Part shown: piece by piece, positions 34,248 to 43,155 of the stretch
Layout: each line of letters begins with the position of its first letter
Position numbering within the stretch: position 1 is the first letter of the stretch
Source: Acinetobacter sp. WCHA45
GTDB taxonomy: Bacteria > Pseudomonadota > Gammaproteobacteria > Pseudomonadales > Moraxellaceae
Assembly (NCBI RefSeq): GCF_002165255.2
Contig: NZ_CP028561.1
Coordinates: forward strand, 1,116,001-1,180,000
DNA length: 64,000 nucleotides
Direction: 5' to 3'
Made by a program: the position numbers and the translations under genes
Notes under the pieces: generated by a model
Seen by the model: only the letters and a program-made list of their open reading frames with translations
Databases searched by the model: none
Told to the model about the DNA's origin: nothing

Positions 34248-35426
34248 CTTTGTACACGACAAAAAAGATAACTCATTGAAATAATGGCATAATACTTGTT
34301 TTCTGACGACGAATATGATGACACATTTCAATGAGTTATATCTCATCTTAAACAAATATCTAAAGTGGAACAAGTCACATGTAAAATGTTTTACACTGAT
34401 TATGCTGGCATTAATTGTAAAACAGACATGTAATCTTTCTTCTGCATCTAAAGCCTTACCCATCACGTGCTTACCACAATCATTTTATCGACGTATACAA
34501 CGCTTCTTTGCAGATCAGTATTTCGATTATCGTCAAATTTCTCAGTTAATTTTCAATATATTTTCATTCGATAAAGTCCAATTAACTTTGGATAGAACCA
34601 ACTGGAAATGGGGAAAACGAGATATCAATATCTTGATGTTAGCCATCGTCTATTGTGGAATAGCGATACCTATTGTTTGGACATTGCTCAATAAACGTGG
34701 AAATTCAGATACAAAAGAGCGTATTGCTTTGATTCAACGCTTTATCTCCATTTTTGGTAAAGATCGTATTGTGAATGTGTTTGCAGACAGAGAATTTATC
34801 GGTGAGAAATGGTTTACATGGTGAATTGAAAATGACATTAACTTCTGTATACGTGTTAAAAAAACTTTATTGTGACCAATCACTTAGCTAAGAATCATAA
34901 AATTAGTGATTTATTGCGTCATCTTCAAGTTGGTCAAACTGAATGTCGTAAACGACGTATTTGGGTTGGTCGAGTGAAACTGTATATTAGTGCGCTACGA
35001 TTAGAAGATGGAGAACTTTTACTTGTTGTTTCTCCTATGTTTAATGCTTCTGCTATTCGTGATTATGCATTACGCTGGGAAATCGAAACCTTATTTAGTT
35101 GTCTCAAAGGACGTGGATTCAATCTTGAAAATACTCGTTTAACAGACCCTAGACGAGTCAAGAAATTGATAGCAGTGCTAGCCATCGGTTTCTGTTGGTG
35201 CTATTTAACAGGTGAATGGCAACATGATCGAAAAAAAGCGATAAAAATAAAGAAGCATGGACGACTTTCAGTAAGTTTATTTCGATACGGTTTGGACTAT
35301 GTTCAAATGGCTATTCTACGTTTGATTGGTTTTGGGAAAAAAGAAGAATTTAAGAAAGTGCTCGCAATTTTAAGAAAGAAAAAGCCTGATAGGACAAGGG
35401 CCCTATGAAATTTGTCGTGTACAGAG
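34248..35426 (+). mobile_element. ISAba1-like IS4-family insertion sequence
   Basis: The terminal repeats are CTTTGTACACGACAAA (34248-34263) and TTTGTCGTGTACAGAG (35411-35426), inverted copies differing at one position. The length is 1179 bp, close to the 1180 bp known for ISAba1. No 9-bp target duplication flanks it: 34239-34247 and 35427-35435 do not match. This suggests later deletion or recombination next to it. Confidence 0.85.
34315..35408 (+). pseudogene. IS4-family transposase (ISAba1-like), inactivated by a nonsense codon
   Basis: The first frame runs from ATG 34315 to a TGA at 34822-34824 (169 residues, including LDRTNWKWGKR and VFADREFIGE). Beyond that TGA the same frame continues to an A7 run at 34858-34864. 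A -1 shift there joins it to the second frame (to 35408), which has YALRWEIETLFSCLKGRGFN, the catalytic Y-x2-W-x-I-E box. ISAba1 is known to use two overlapping frames with ribosomal slippage, so the shift is probably native. The TGA is the true lesion, where relatives have a sense codon. The copy cannot make full transposase. Confidence 0.78.
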
Positions 35427-35455
35427 CATAAACATACTGTTTTCGAGTCATGAAT

Positions 35456-36169
35456 TCAATCATCAAGTTTTTCTAAAAAAAATTCAATAATTTCCCTGCA
35501 TTTACTTTCTAATTGTTCAGCATAATCTAAATTAGCTTGTCTTAACTGAGGAATTGATAAGCCTGCATGCCGTATTTCACACGTATGCCCAATGAGCCAT
35601 TTCTCAAAACTGTGTTGGTTTATCTCAAGATGAAATTGTAAAGCTAGAATATTATTTCCCACGGCGAATGCCTGATTTGGATAAATTTCTGAGCTAGCGA
35701 GTAAAGTTGCTTGTGAGGGTAAATCGAAAGTATCACCATGCCAGTGTAAGACATGAATATTTTCTAATCCTGATAATGGGTTTTGATCAAGATTTTTTAT
35801 TTCTAATGGGCTCCAACCAATTTCTTTTTGATGACCTGCGTAGACTTTTGCACCTAATGCATGTGCGATCAATTGTGCGCCTAAACAAATACCAATAGTT
35901 GGTTTATTCGCATTCAAGCGTTGCTTAAGGCCTTCAATTTCTTCTATAAGAAAAGGGTAGTCTTCAGTTTCATAAACACCAATTGGTCCACCAAGGATAA
36001 TGGTAAGACCTTCATAATTTAAAGCGGGTTTAAGATCATCCACACCCGCTTCAAAATAACGAACACGGAAACCGAGTTGATAAAAAATATCTTCTAATGA
36101 ACCTAAATCTTCAAATGCAAGATGTTGAATTGCATAAACTGTTTTAGGCAAAGAAATTGAAGTATCCAT
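35456..36169 (-). CDS. Class I glutamine amidotransferase (GATase) protein
   Basis: The protein has about 237 residues. The nucleophile elbow is ICLGAQLIAHALG with the catalytic Cys, and the His-x-Glu pair is in LQFHLEIN. An oxyanion GGPIGVYE is near residue 60. It is a stand-alone GATase of the GuaA-like type; in this family the enzyme hydrolyses glutamine or a gamma-glutamyl bond for an unknown acceptor. The start is set at ATG 36169; a GTG at 36184 would add five residues. Its stop lies 30 bp from the ISAba1-like end, so the deletion associated with that IS spared the gene. Confidence 0.85.
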   Translation of the reverse strand: MDTSISLPKTVYAIQHLAFEDLGSLEDIFYQLGFRVRYFEAGVDDLKPALNYEGLTIILGGPIGVYETEDYPFLIEEIEGLKQRLNANKPTIGICLGAQLIAHALGAKVYAGHQKEIGWSPLEIKNLDQNPLSGLENIHVLHWHGDTFDLPSQATLLASSEIYPNQAFAVGNNILALQFHLEINQHSFEKWLIGHTCEIRHAGLSIPQLRQANLDYAEQLESKCREIIEFFLEKLDD

Positions 36170-36200
36170 AATCTGTGTAATCACTATAAATAGAGCTTAT

Positions 36201-37166
36201 TTAAGGCATTTTTTGTTCAAGCCAAGAAAATAAATCCTCATAGACTTTCTTTCGCACAGGCGGTGCAGATAAGACTAAATCATGTAAGCCATTTTTGATT
36301 GCTAAGGTTTGTACATCACCTTTCATTTTCTTTGCATTGTGTGTCATATCTTTGACATCTAAAATCACATCACTTTGCTGTGCATCAACACCCCATTTTT
36401 TGGGATATTTGGATTGGTGTGAATGCATAATCAAGGTTGGAATATTTAAACTAATACCGCGATGGATTTCTTTTTGTGCTTTGTGGATCGCATTTACAAA
36501 ACATAAATGAACAAAAGGGAGTGATTTGGGCTTCCAATTTAAGTTGAAATCCCATTCACCATAGAAATCTTTATGTAGGCTTGATGTATACCATTGATTT
36601 AAGCCACTTGGGAATTTAGCATTTGGTAAACGTTCGCCAACCTCGCTTAATAAGGGAATACCAACTTTTTTCTCTATTACACTTTTATAAAAATCATAAA
36701 AAGGACTGTTGGTCCATAGTGCTTTAATCAGGCGATGATCTGGGTAATGTGCGGCGTATAGCGTTGTAATTAAGCCGCCCGTTGAATGCCCAGCAAGTAA
36801 AACTTGATTGTGATTTTCTTGGCCAATAATTTCGAGTGCTTTAGTGATTTCAGCATCATATTCACGTAAGTCGAGTAGATAATAAAACTTCTGATGCGGT
36901 AATTTTGAGCGACCATATTTTCTGAGATCGAGAGCATAAAAATCATAACCATGCTGGTTAAATTGTTCTGCCATTTCTGTTTGGAAAAAATAGTCACAAA
37001 AACCATGAATATATAGAACTGCTTTCTTGGTGGCTTGAGCTGATTTCTTGCGAACTAATGTTGCAACGACTTTCCCATCATAATCATCAGCAAAATTTAA
37101 AGTGAGTTGCTGATAATCTTCTCCCAATATATCTGTTTGATATTTATATGAATTTGAAATGTTCAT
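36201..37166 (-). CDS. Alpha/beta hydrolase (lysophospholipase-like)
   Basis: The 321-residue serine hydrolase shows LYIHGFCDYF (HG oxyanion loop), the nucleophile elbow LLAGHSTGGLI with catalytic Ser, and a late NGLHDLVLS with the probable catalytic His. No signal peptide is seen, so it should be cytoplasmic. The family (serine aminopeptidase S33/lysophospholipase type) includes monoacylglycerol lipases. It is on the same strand as the GATase gene, which starts 31 bp downstream of its stop. The two may be co-transcribed. The substrate is not known. Confidence 0.85.
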   Translation of the reverse strand: MNISNSYKYQTDILGEDYQQLTLNFADDYDGKVVATLVRKKSAQATKKAVLYIHGFCDYFFQTEMAEQFNQHGYDFYALDLRKYGRSKLPHQKFYYLLDLREYDAEITKALEIIGQENHNQVLLAGHSTGGLITTLYAAHYPDHRLIKALWTNSPFYDFYKSVIEKKVGIPLLSEVGERLPNAKFPSGLNQWYTSSLHKDFYGEWDFNLNWKPKSLPFVHLCFVNAIHKAQKEIHRGISLNIPTLIMHSHQSKYPKKWGVDAQQSDVILDVKDMTHNAKKMKGDVQTLAIKNGLHDLVLSAPPVRKKVYEDLFSWLEQKMP

Positions 37167-37325
37167 TTTTATATCTAATCTGAATTAATTAAGAAACACA
37201 TTAAATGAAAATGTTTGGATGTCAATGTAAAAGTGAGATACAAACAGTTCTCAAAATCAGTTTGAGTTTTTACTTTTACAAAAAAATCGTTAAGCTATGT
37301 GCTGTTGTTTTTGACTGAAGAAATT

Positions 37326-39038
37326 ATGAAACAAGAGACTGCACTGAAGTTACTTAAAGCTGGGGAAAATGTTTTTTTAACAGGTTCCGCGGGTGCAGGA
37401 AAAACCTATACGCTAAATCAATATATTCACTATCTTAAAGCGCGAAAAGTACCCGTTGCGATTACGGCTTCTACAGGGATCGCGGCTACGCATATGAATG
37501 GAATGACCATTCATACATGGGCAGGGATTGGAATTAAAGATCGTTTGAGTGATGATGATCTGAAGCGTATGAAAGAGCGTAAATATTTAAAAGAGCATTT
37601 AGAAAATGCCCAGGTCTTGATTATTGATGAAATTTCAATGCTGCATGCCAAACAGCTTAATTTAGTCAATCAGGTGCTTAAATACTTCAAAGAAAGTGAT
37701 GAAGCTTTTGGTGGAATTCAAGTCATTGTTGCAGGTGACTTTTTCCAGTTACCACCAGTAGGTAAGAAAGATGAAAGTAATCGAGATAAATTTTGCTTCA
37801 TGTCTGAAGCGTGGGTTGAAGCAAAATTTCGGGTTTGCTATTTGACTGAGCAACACCGTCAGGATGATGAAATTTTAAATCAGATATTAAATGCGATTCG
37901 AGCACAGAGCATTCAGCAGAATCATATTTTCGCATTACAACAATCGCGTCAGCACGATATTGGCGAAACCTTTACCCGTTTATACACACATAATATGGAT
38001 GTGGATAACATCAATTATCAGCATCTGAACGAAATTGAGAATGAAAGTCATCAATTTAATGCTGTTTTAGATGGTAATGAAAAATTAATCGAAACACTGA
38101 AGTCCTCGGTACGCGCACCTGAAGAATTGACCCTTAAAAAGCATGCCAAAGTGATGTTTGTCAAAAATAATTTTGATATGGGCTATATCAATGGCAGTTT
38201 AGGTGAAGTGATTGGTTTTGAGGAAGATGATAAACAAGGGATTTTACCAAAGGTCAAATTGACAGATGGAACGACATTACTTGTTGAGCCAGAAACATGG
38301 TCAATTGAAAATGAAGCAGGCAAGGTGATTGCAAGTTATCAGCAAATTCCTTTACGTTTGGCATGGGCAATCACTATTCATAAAAGTCAGGGTATGACTT
38401 TAGAAGCAGCAGAAATTAATTTAACGCATACTTTTGAAAAAGGTCAGGGTTATGTGGCTTTGTCTCGATTAAAGTCACTGACTGGACTGAAATTGCTTGG
38501 GTTTAATGAACAAGCACTTGAGTTGGATAGTTTAGCAATTAAAGCAGACCGCCGTTTTCAGGAATTATCGACCGAAGCAGAAGTGAATTTTGAAAATATT
38601 GATCTAACCCCACAGCATAATGCCTTTATTCGTCATTGTGGCGGCACGCTGAATGCAACTGAAATTGCACGCAACGAGAAAAAACTTTCGAAAGGCGAAA
38701 AACAGAATTATGCAGCAGCGACTTTAGAGGAAACGCGTGCTTTATTTGAAGATGGTTATGAAATTGAAGATATCGCGCATGAGCGAGGGCTAACGCCTGC
38801 AACGATTATTAACCATCTCGCGCGATTGCATAAAGAGCAAGGATTAGATATTTCTATTGCTAACCCTGGTGATGAAGTCGTTGAAGAAGTTCGTAAGATC
38901 TATAAACGGTTACACAAACGTAAAAATCCTGAGCATTTTACCGATGATGGTTCAATTAAGTTACGTCCAATTGTGGAAGCTACAAGTCCGCGTATGGCTT
39001 ATGATCAAGTCCGTTTAGCATTACTGTTTATCGAATAA
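37326..39038 (+). CDS. Pif1/RecD-like superfamily 1B helicase
   Basis: The 570-residue ATPase has Walker A LTGSAGAGKTYTLN, motif Ia ASTGIAATHMNG, Walker B VLIIDEISML, motif III VAGDFFQLPPV and a late WAITIHKSQGMTL (motif V), as in Pif1-type 5'-3' DNA helicases. The C-terminal region (about 470-505) contains a helix-turn-helix segment, EDIAHERGLTPATIINHL, resembling the RecQ-associated HTH. Start ATG 37326 is chosen over the longer TTG frame. A GyrI-like gene follows 10 nt later, probably in one transcript. The role would be resolving DNA structures at forks; that is family inference. Confidence 0.85.
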   Translation: MKQETALKLLKAGENVFLTGSAGAGKTYTLNQYIHYLKARKVPVAITASTGIAATHMNGMTIHTWAGIGIKDRLSDDDLKRMKERKYLKEHLENAQVLIIDEISMLHAKQLNLVNQVLKYFKESDEAFGGIQVIVAGDFFQLPPVGKKDESNRDKFCFMSEAWVEAKFRVCYLTEQHRQDDEILNQILNAIRAQSIQQNHIFALQQSRQHDIGETFTRLYTHNMDVDNINYQHLNEIENESHQFNAVLDGNEKLIETLKSSVRAPEELTLKKHAKVMFVKNNFDMGYINGSLGEVIGFEEDDKQGILPKVKLTDGTTLLVEPETWSIENEAGKVIASYQQIPLRLAWAITIHKSQGMTLEAAEINLTHTFEKGQGYVALSRLKSLTGLKLLGFNEQALELDSLAIKADRRFQELSTEAEVNFENIDLTPQHNAFIRHCGGTLNATEIARNEKKLSKGEKQNYAAATLEETRALFEDGYEIEDIAHERGLTPATIINHLARLHKEQGLDISIANPGDEVVEEVRKIYKRLHKRKNPEHFTDDGSIKLRPIVEATSPRMAYDQVRLALLFIE

Positions 39039-39047
39039 GGGATGTAA

Positions 39048-39350
39048 ATGCCTCTTACATTTTCTACTGACACCAAAATTATTGATATTGCTGGAACAAT
39101 CACGGCGGATATCCCTGAAAATACATACGGTGTAAGCACAGGTACTCTTCCCAAAGGCAACTATGCCGTGATTCGGCATTTGGGCAGTCACGATAATATT
39201 AAAGACAGTGTTTACTATCTATATCGGGACTGGTTACCACAATCAGCACGTGAAGTAGGGGATTTTCCCGTCTTTTTTCACTACCACAACTTTGTTCATG
39301 ATGTAGATGAATGTGATTTGATCACAGACATTTATTTATTACTGAAATAG
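39048..39350 (+). CDS. GyrI-like (SbmC) effector-binding domain protein, short
   Basis: The 100-residue protein has the C-terminal half pattern of GyrI-like domains: LPKGNYAVIRHLGSHDNIKD, then YLYRDWLPQSAREVGDFPVF and the final CDLITDIYLLL. Full GyrI-like proteins are about 150 residues, and AraC regulators carry the domain at the end, so this may be a shortened descendant. AAGGG before the ATG and a 9-nt gap after the helicase stop indicate a real co-transcribed gene. It could bind a small molecule or DNA gyrase-targeting compound. Confidence 0.7.
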   Translation: MPLTFSTDTKIIDIAGTITADIPENTYGVSTGTLPKGNYAVIRHLGSHDNIKDSVYYLYRDWLPQSAREVGDFPVFFHYHNFVHDVDECDLITDIYLLLK

Positions 39351-39356
39351 CGTTTA

Positions 39357-39378
39357 AGCTCTGCGAATAAGCAGAGCT
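39357..39378. terminator. Hairpin between convergent genes
   Basis: AGCTCTGC (39357-39364) pairs with GCAGAGCT (39371-39378) across 6 nt. It lies between the GyrI-like gene and thiM. The T-run is poor, so terminator function is likely but not certain. Confidence 0.5.
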
Positions 39379-39381
39379 GAA

Positions 39382-40197
39382 TTATAAAATTTCAATGTCT
39401 ACATATTGCTGAATTAAATTATCATCGAGCATATGAATATAATCTAAAAAAGCAACATTAAAGCTTCCAACTGTTTGAGCATGGTCATATGCAAGTTTGC
39501 CTGCAATAGCAAAATGAATATGTGCAGCAAGCGCCGCAATGGTTGAATTCCTTACTGCATGATAAGCGGCGGTTAATGCACCTAGAGCGCATCCTGTTGC
39601 AGTAATTTTAGGCTGTAAATGGCAACCACCATTTACTTTGATTACCATATCCAATTGTTTGGAAATGATATAGTCAGATTCACCAGAAATCGCAACACAC
39701 TCAGTATGCTGTAACAAGCTTTTTGCTTGAGCATAAACATCATGGCTATTTAATGTGCTATCAACGCCTTTAGATTGAACTTGACTGCCCGCTAAAGTGC
39801 TGATTTCAGATGCATTGCCGCGGATAATGGTAGGTTGAAACTTGAGTAATTGATCAACAGTTTCACTACGCCATTTCAGGATTGCTCCATAGCCAACAGG
39901 ATCGAGTACCCATGGTCTTTGTTGCTGTTGTGCTGTTTCAGCAGAAATGAGCATCGCTTGAGTTTGTTCAGTCGTCGGTGTACCAATGTTGATGCTTAAA
40001 GCTGCACAAATGTTTGTAAAATCTGCTGCTTCAAATGGATTGTCGATCATTGCGGGCGATGCACCAGCTGCAAGTAAGATATTTGCGACGTAATTATTGG
40101 CGACACTATTGGTAATACATTGTACCAATGGGGCTTGTTGCTGAAGAGCTTGCCAAGCTTCAATCACTTGTTCAATCAGTTGTTGTTTTTGTGACAT
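39382..40197 (-). CDS. thiM: Hydroxyethylthiazole kinase ThiM
   Basis: The 271-residue kinase phosphorylates 4-methyl-5-(2-hydroxyethyl)thiazole for thiamine salvage. Family features include PLVQCITNSVANNYVANILLAAG near the N-terminus (read as QCITNSVANNYVAN), the IDNPFEAADF segment, WVLDPVGYGA, GNASEI and the anion-hole ITATGCALGALTAAY. Length fits (E. coli 262). It lies 33 bp downstream of the zinc-ribbon gene on the same strand. There is no room for a TPP riboswitch between them. No other thiamine gene is in the window. Confidence 0.93.
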   Translation of the reverse strand: MSQKQQLIEQVIEAWQALQQQAPLVQCITNSVANNYVANILLAAGASPAMIDNPFEAADFTNICAALSINIGTPTTEQTQAMLISAETAQQQQRPWVLDPVGYGAILKWRSETVDQLLKFQPTIIRGNASEISTLAGSQVQSKGVDSTLNSHDVYAQAKSLLQHTECVAISGESDYIISKQLDMVIKVNGGCHLQPKITATGCALGALTAAYHAVRNSTIAALAAHIHFAIAGKLAYDHAQTVGSFNVAFLDYIHMLDDNLIQQYVDIEIL

Positions 40198-40230
40198 TCA
40201 TCACCCCTTAAAAATTTAAAAAATAATAGT

Positions 40231-41391
40231 TTAACGCGTGAAGTAGTGGTCTTGATGCTTACATCGACGACAAATCAATGATACATAGTCTGTAGCATCA
40301 TAATCGACTACAAGATCATTTGAACCGCAATACATGCAACGTTTTACTGCATAAAAATTTAAACGAGGTTCGATCTTGCGCCAAGATTTCCAGACAGGCT
40401 GAATAAAAACACTCTCGTCATAACCCAAGAATTTAAATAATAATACTTCGCTCATTTTACTAAATGGAATGGTGTATGGGCGAGGTAATGTCGTGGTTTC
40501 CCAACGCTCAGCCAAAGCGCGTTCACGATATTGTTCTAATGTCTTTTTGAGTAAGTTTGTATTAATAAATTTATCGTTTCTTGGCTGCAATGCTTTTTGC
40601 TTATAGAGGTACTCTAACGCAGTTTGAATTAAGTAAAAAATTTGGCCCACTGCGAGTCCTTCCATCAAGCGATAGCAAAAGGCCTGAAAGGAGCGATTAC
40701 CTGCAATTTGAATTCCCCATGTTCTACAATAAAACTGCATGAACTGTACGATTTCTTGATAAAGAATCGAATATAAAGCATCTTTAACTTCATCTGTCGT
40801 TTTGAAGGGAATACCTAAACTTAGATTCTCATAAAACCAATGGCGCAATTGTTGGGTTACACTAAACAGACTCGGATCAGAATAACCATCAAGCCGAAGA
40901 TTAAGATAAAAATGTTCTGTTTCTAGGCTCGAATCTTGTGATTTAAAGATGCCTAATTTGAGTAACTCTTGAACGAGTTGATTTTGAAATAAATAATTGG
41001 GGGTGAAATCATGATATTTAATGTTCTTCCAGTGGATTAATTCATCATGCTGTACATCTTCACGAGCATAACTGTCCAACAAACTTAGTAAAAATAATTT
41101 ATGCATAAAGCTGAGTTGATTCAGGCTATAAATCACTTCATCTTTGACTTTGTATTTACGTTGTTCTTGTAAAATGGTTTGTTGAGTTTGTTTTTTGCGT
41201 TGAGCGGTGCATTGAGCACAATGGCAATTCAGTTTGCTGTCACTTTTAAATACACGATGTTTGCAATGACTACATTCATGAAATTGGAATTCTTGCGAGT
41301 ATTGCTCAGCTTCAATCCAGAACATGGATGCTTGGCACAATGGACAATGGCTACTTTCATCTAGCTGCTTTTGCAGAATCTGTAAATCCAT
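40231..41391 (-). CDS. Zinc-ribbon protein of unknown function
   Basis: The 386-residue protein has Cys pairs at both ends. The N-terminus shows CPLCQAS, CSHCKHR and NCHCAQC, making at least one zinc ribbon. The C-terminus has CMYCGSNDL and ICRRCKHQDHY, another zinc ribbon. The middle is helical and rich in aromatic residues, with no membrane segment. Paired zinc ribbons suggest DNA or RNA binding, perhaps a transcription or repair factor. I do not recognise the family. The start is ATG 41391; a TTG at 41397 is also in frame. It is upstream of thiM in the same orientation. Confidence 0.6.
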   Translation of the reverse strand: MDLQILQKQLDESSHCPLCQASMFWIEAEQYSQEFQFHECSHCKHRVFKSDSKLNCHCAQCTAQRKKQTQQTILQEQRKYKVKDEVIYSLNQLSFMHKLFLLSLLDSYAREDVQHDELIHWKNIKYHDFTPNYLFQNQLVQELLKLGIFKSQDSSLETEHFYLNLRLDGYSDPSLFSVTQQLRHWFYENLSLGIPFKTTDEVKDALYSILYQEIVQFMQFYCRTWGIQIAGNRSFQAFCYRLMEGLAVGQIFYLIQTALEYLYKQKALQPRNDKFINTNLLKKTLEQYRERALAERWETTTLPRPYTIPFSKMSEVLLFKFLGYDESVFIQPVWKSWRKIEPRLNFYAVKRCMYCGSNDLVVDYDATDYVSLICRRCKHQDHYFTR

Positions 41392-41619
41392 TGACAATAA
41401 ACCTATATAACCACGAAATGAAAGGATTATACATTGCTCGTGCTCGGAGTGAGAAAAAGATTATTTGCACTGAAAAAGTAGTTTTGTATTGAGATTTAAT
41501 CCACTGAATTTTATATAAAAGCTAAGCAGGTGGCTTATCTGTTTTTTAAAATATGGTAAATTTCTGTCCCAATTAAAAGATGTTATTAAGTTTGTTAATA
41601 GAAGTAGAAAGGGATAAGG

Positions 41620-42094
41620 ATGAATAATCAAATATTGTTGAAATGCTCTATTGCATTCATTGCTTGTTTTACAAGTATTCTCTCATATGCAAGTTCAATT
41701 GAAGGCTATTGGCGCAGTATTGATGATCGGACAGGCGAACAACTGACCATCATTGAAATCAGGAAAGCAGCGGATAACACTTATCGCGGAAAAATCGTTT
41801 ATATCTATCCGAATGCGCAAGGGGGCGATCGTAACACATTGTGTTAACTGTCCACCGCCGTATACAGGAAAGCCACGTTTAGGTTTAGAAGTTTTAACCG
41901 GTTTGGTTGAAGACCCCAATAAAGCAAATAGTTTTATTAATGGACGCATCTTAGAGAGCAAAACTGGAAAAGTGTACAAAGGTAAAGCTCGATTAAATGC
42001 AGATGGTAAGCATTTAAATATGCGCGGTTATGTTGGAATTTCAGCTTTGGGTAGAAATACGGTTTGGATACGTACAGATAGTGCGAACCCGTAA
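41620..42094 (+). pseudogene. DUF2147 secreted protein, first copy, frameshifted
   Basis: The first frame (41620-41847) gives a signal peptide and GYWRSIDDRTGEQL, then stops soon after PNAQGGD. The second frame carries HCVNCPPPYTGKPRLGLEVL and continues to TVWIRTDSANP at 42094. Removing one G from the GGGGG tract near 41820-41824 would join them into a 157-residue protein like its two downstream paralogues. The lesion is in a homopolymer, so a sequencing error or slipped-strand (phase-variable) switch is possible. Otherwise it is a pseudogene. The conserved C-terminal half is undamaged, which suggests recent change. Confidence 0.75.
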
Positions 42095-42239
42095 TCATTT
42101 CTTTTTTAATATGGGAATTGCTTAAAATTTATTGTGATTTTAAACAATTAAATATCCACTCGTCTTGTTGACTGTCTAAGAACATTGGAATAAAAATGTA
42201 TATCAGATGGATCTATTTTGCACTTAGGGAGAGCATATT

Positions 42240-42716
42240 ATGCAAAAACATTCACTCATGAAAGGAATCGTGGGAATTTCATTTGCCCTATTCGCAACTG
42301 CTAATTTCGCGATGACACCTGAAGGCTTTTGGAAAAGTATTGATGACCGTACGGGCGAACAGCTTTCAATCGTAGAAATTAAAAAGAAACCTGATAATAC
42401 TTATACAGGAACAATTGTATATCGTTACCCTGTTCCAGGTGGTGGTAGTGTATTAACCAATTGTGTGAAATGCCCTGAGCCTTTCAAAAACAAACCTATT
42501 TTAGGACTTCAGATCGCATCAGGTTTGCGAGAAGACCCTAAAAATCCAAACCATTTTATAGACGGAAAAATACTTGAACCTAAAACGGGCAATTTTTATA
42601 AAGGCAAAGCTCAGTTAAGTGCTGATGGTAAACGTTTACGCATGCGCGGATATATGGGGATCTCTGCTTTAGGTCGTACCCAAGTTTGGATTAGGACTGA
42701 CAGTGCCAATCCATAA
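42240..42716 (+). CDS. DUF2147 secreted protein, second copy
   Basis: The 158-residue exported protein has a Sec signal (MQKHSLMKGIVGISFALFAT, cleavage near NFA). The mature DUF2147 domain has PEGFWKSIDDRTGEQLSIVE, the two-cysteine NCVKCPEPF and the C-terminal MRGYMGISALGRTQVWIRTD. DUF2147 is a lipocalin/NTF2-like beta-barrel family in the envelope, of unknown ligand. GGGAGAG precedes the ATG. It is the intact middle copy of three tandem paralogues, suggesting selection for dosage or diversification. Confidence 0.85.
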   Translation: MQKHSLMKGIVGISFALFATANFAMTPEGFWKSIDDRTGEQLSIVEIKKKPDNTYTGTIVYRYPVPGGGSVLTNCVKCPEPFKNKPILGLQIASGLREDPKNPNHFIDGKILEPKTGNFYKGKAQLSADGKRLRMRGYMGISALGRTQVWIRTDSANP

Positions 42717-43155
42717 CCCTGTTGAACAAATAAATTTGGTTCAATATCTGGGTTTATATCTAAATGAATTCATGTCTAATCGTCTTTTAGTCATTTTATG
42801 AATTCATCTATGTAGATCAGTTTCAATGCTTTGATATTGAATCAGAGAGGTTTTTTATGCTATATCCTAAGAGATCGAGCATAAAAAAGATTTTTCTTAT
42901 TCAAAACGTTGAGGCTTCTATGTATAAAAATTCATTAAAGAAATGCCTAAAAAATCTTGTAAGTTGATAGAAATGTGAAGAATCTATTTTGTATTTAAAA
43001 AATAAAGTTATTGATTACATGAATTATATCAGTTAGATAAGTTTTTTAAAGCAAAAGAACGCACCAGTAGAGTGAAAGTTCTAGTGAAGTGTGATAAGTT
43101 TCAATAATTAAACCTATAAAGATGAATGGGTTAGTTTTTAAAAGACGGGGTTAGT
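42717..43155. other. Intergenic stretch between DUF2147 copies
   Basis: No complete gene is seen. A short frame beginning at an ATG near 42920 reads MYKNSLKKCLKNLVS before a stop. It looks a little like the first residues of the neighbouring DUF2147 genes, so it could be a relic of a further copy. Support is weak. GGGGTTAGT before 43156 serves as the next ribosome binding site. Confidence 0.3.

Noticed and set aside
40198..40230. TPP riboswitch before thiM
   Set aside because: Only 33 bp separate thiM from the upstream gene, far too short for a TPP riboswitch, and no thi-box motif is seen.
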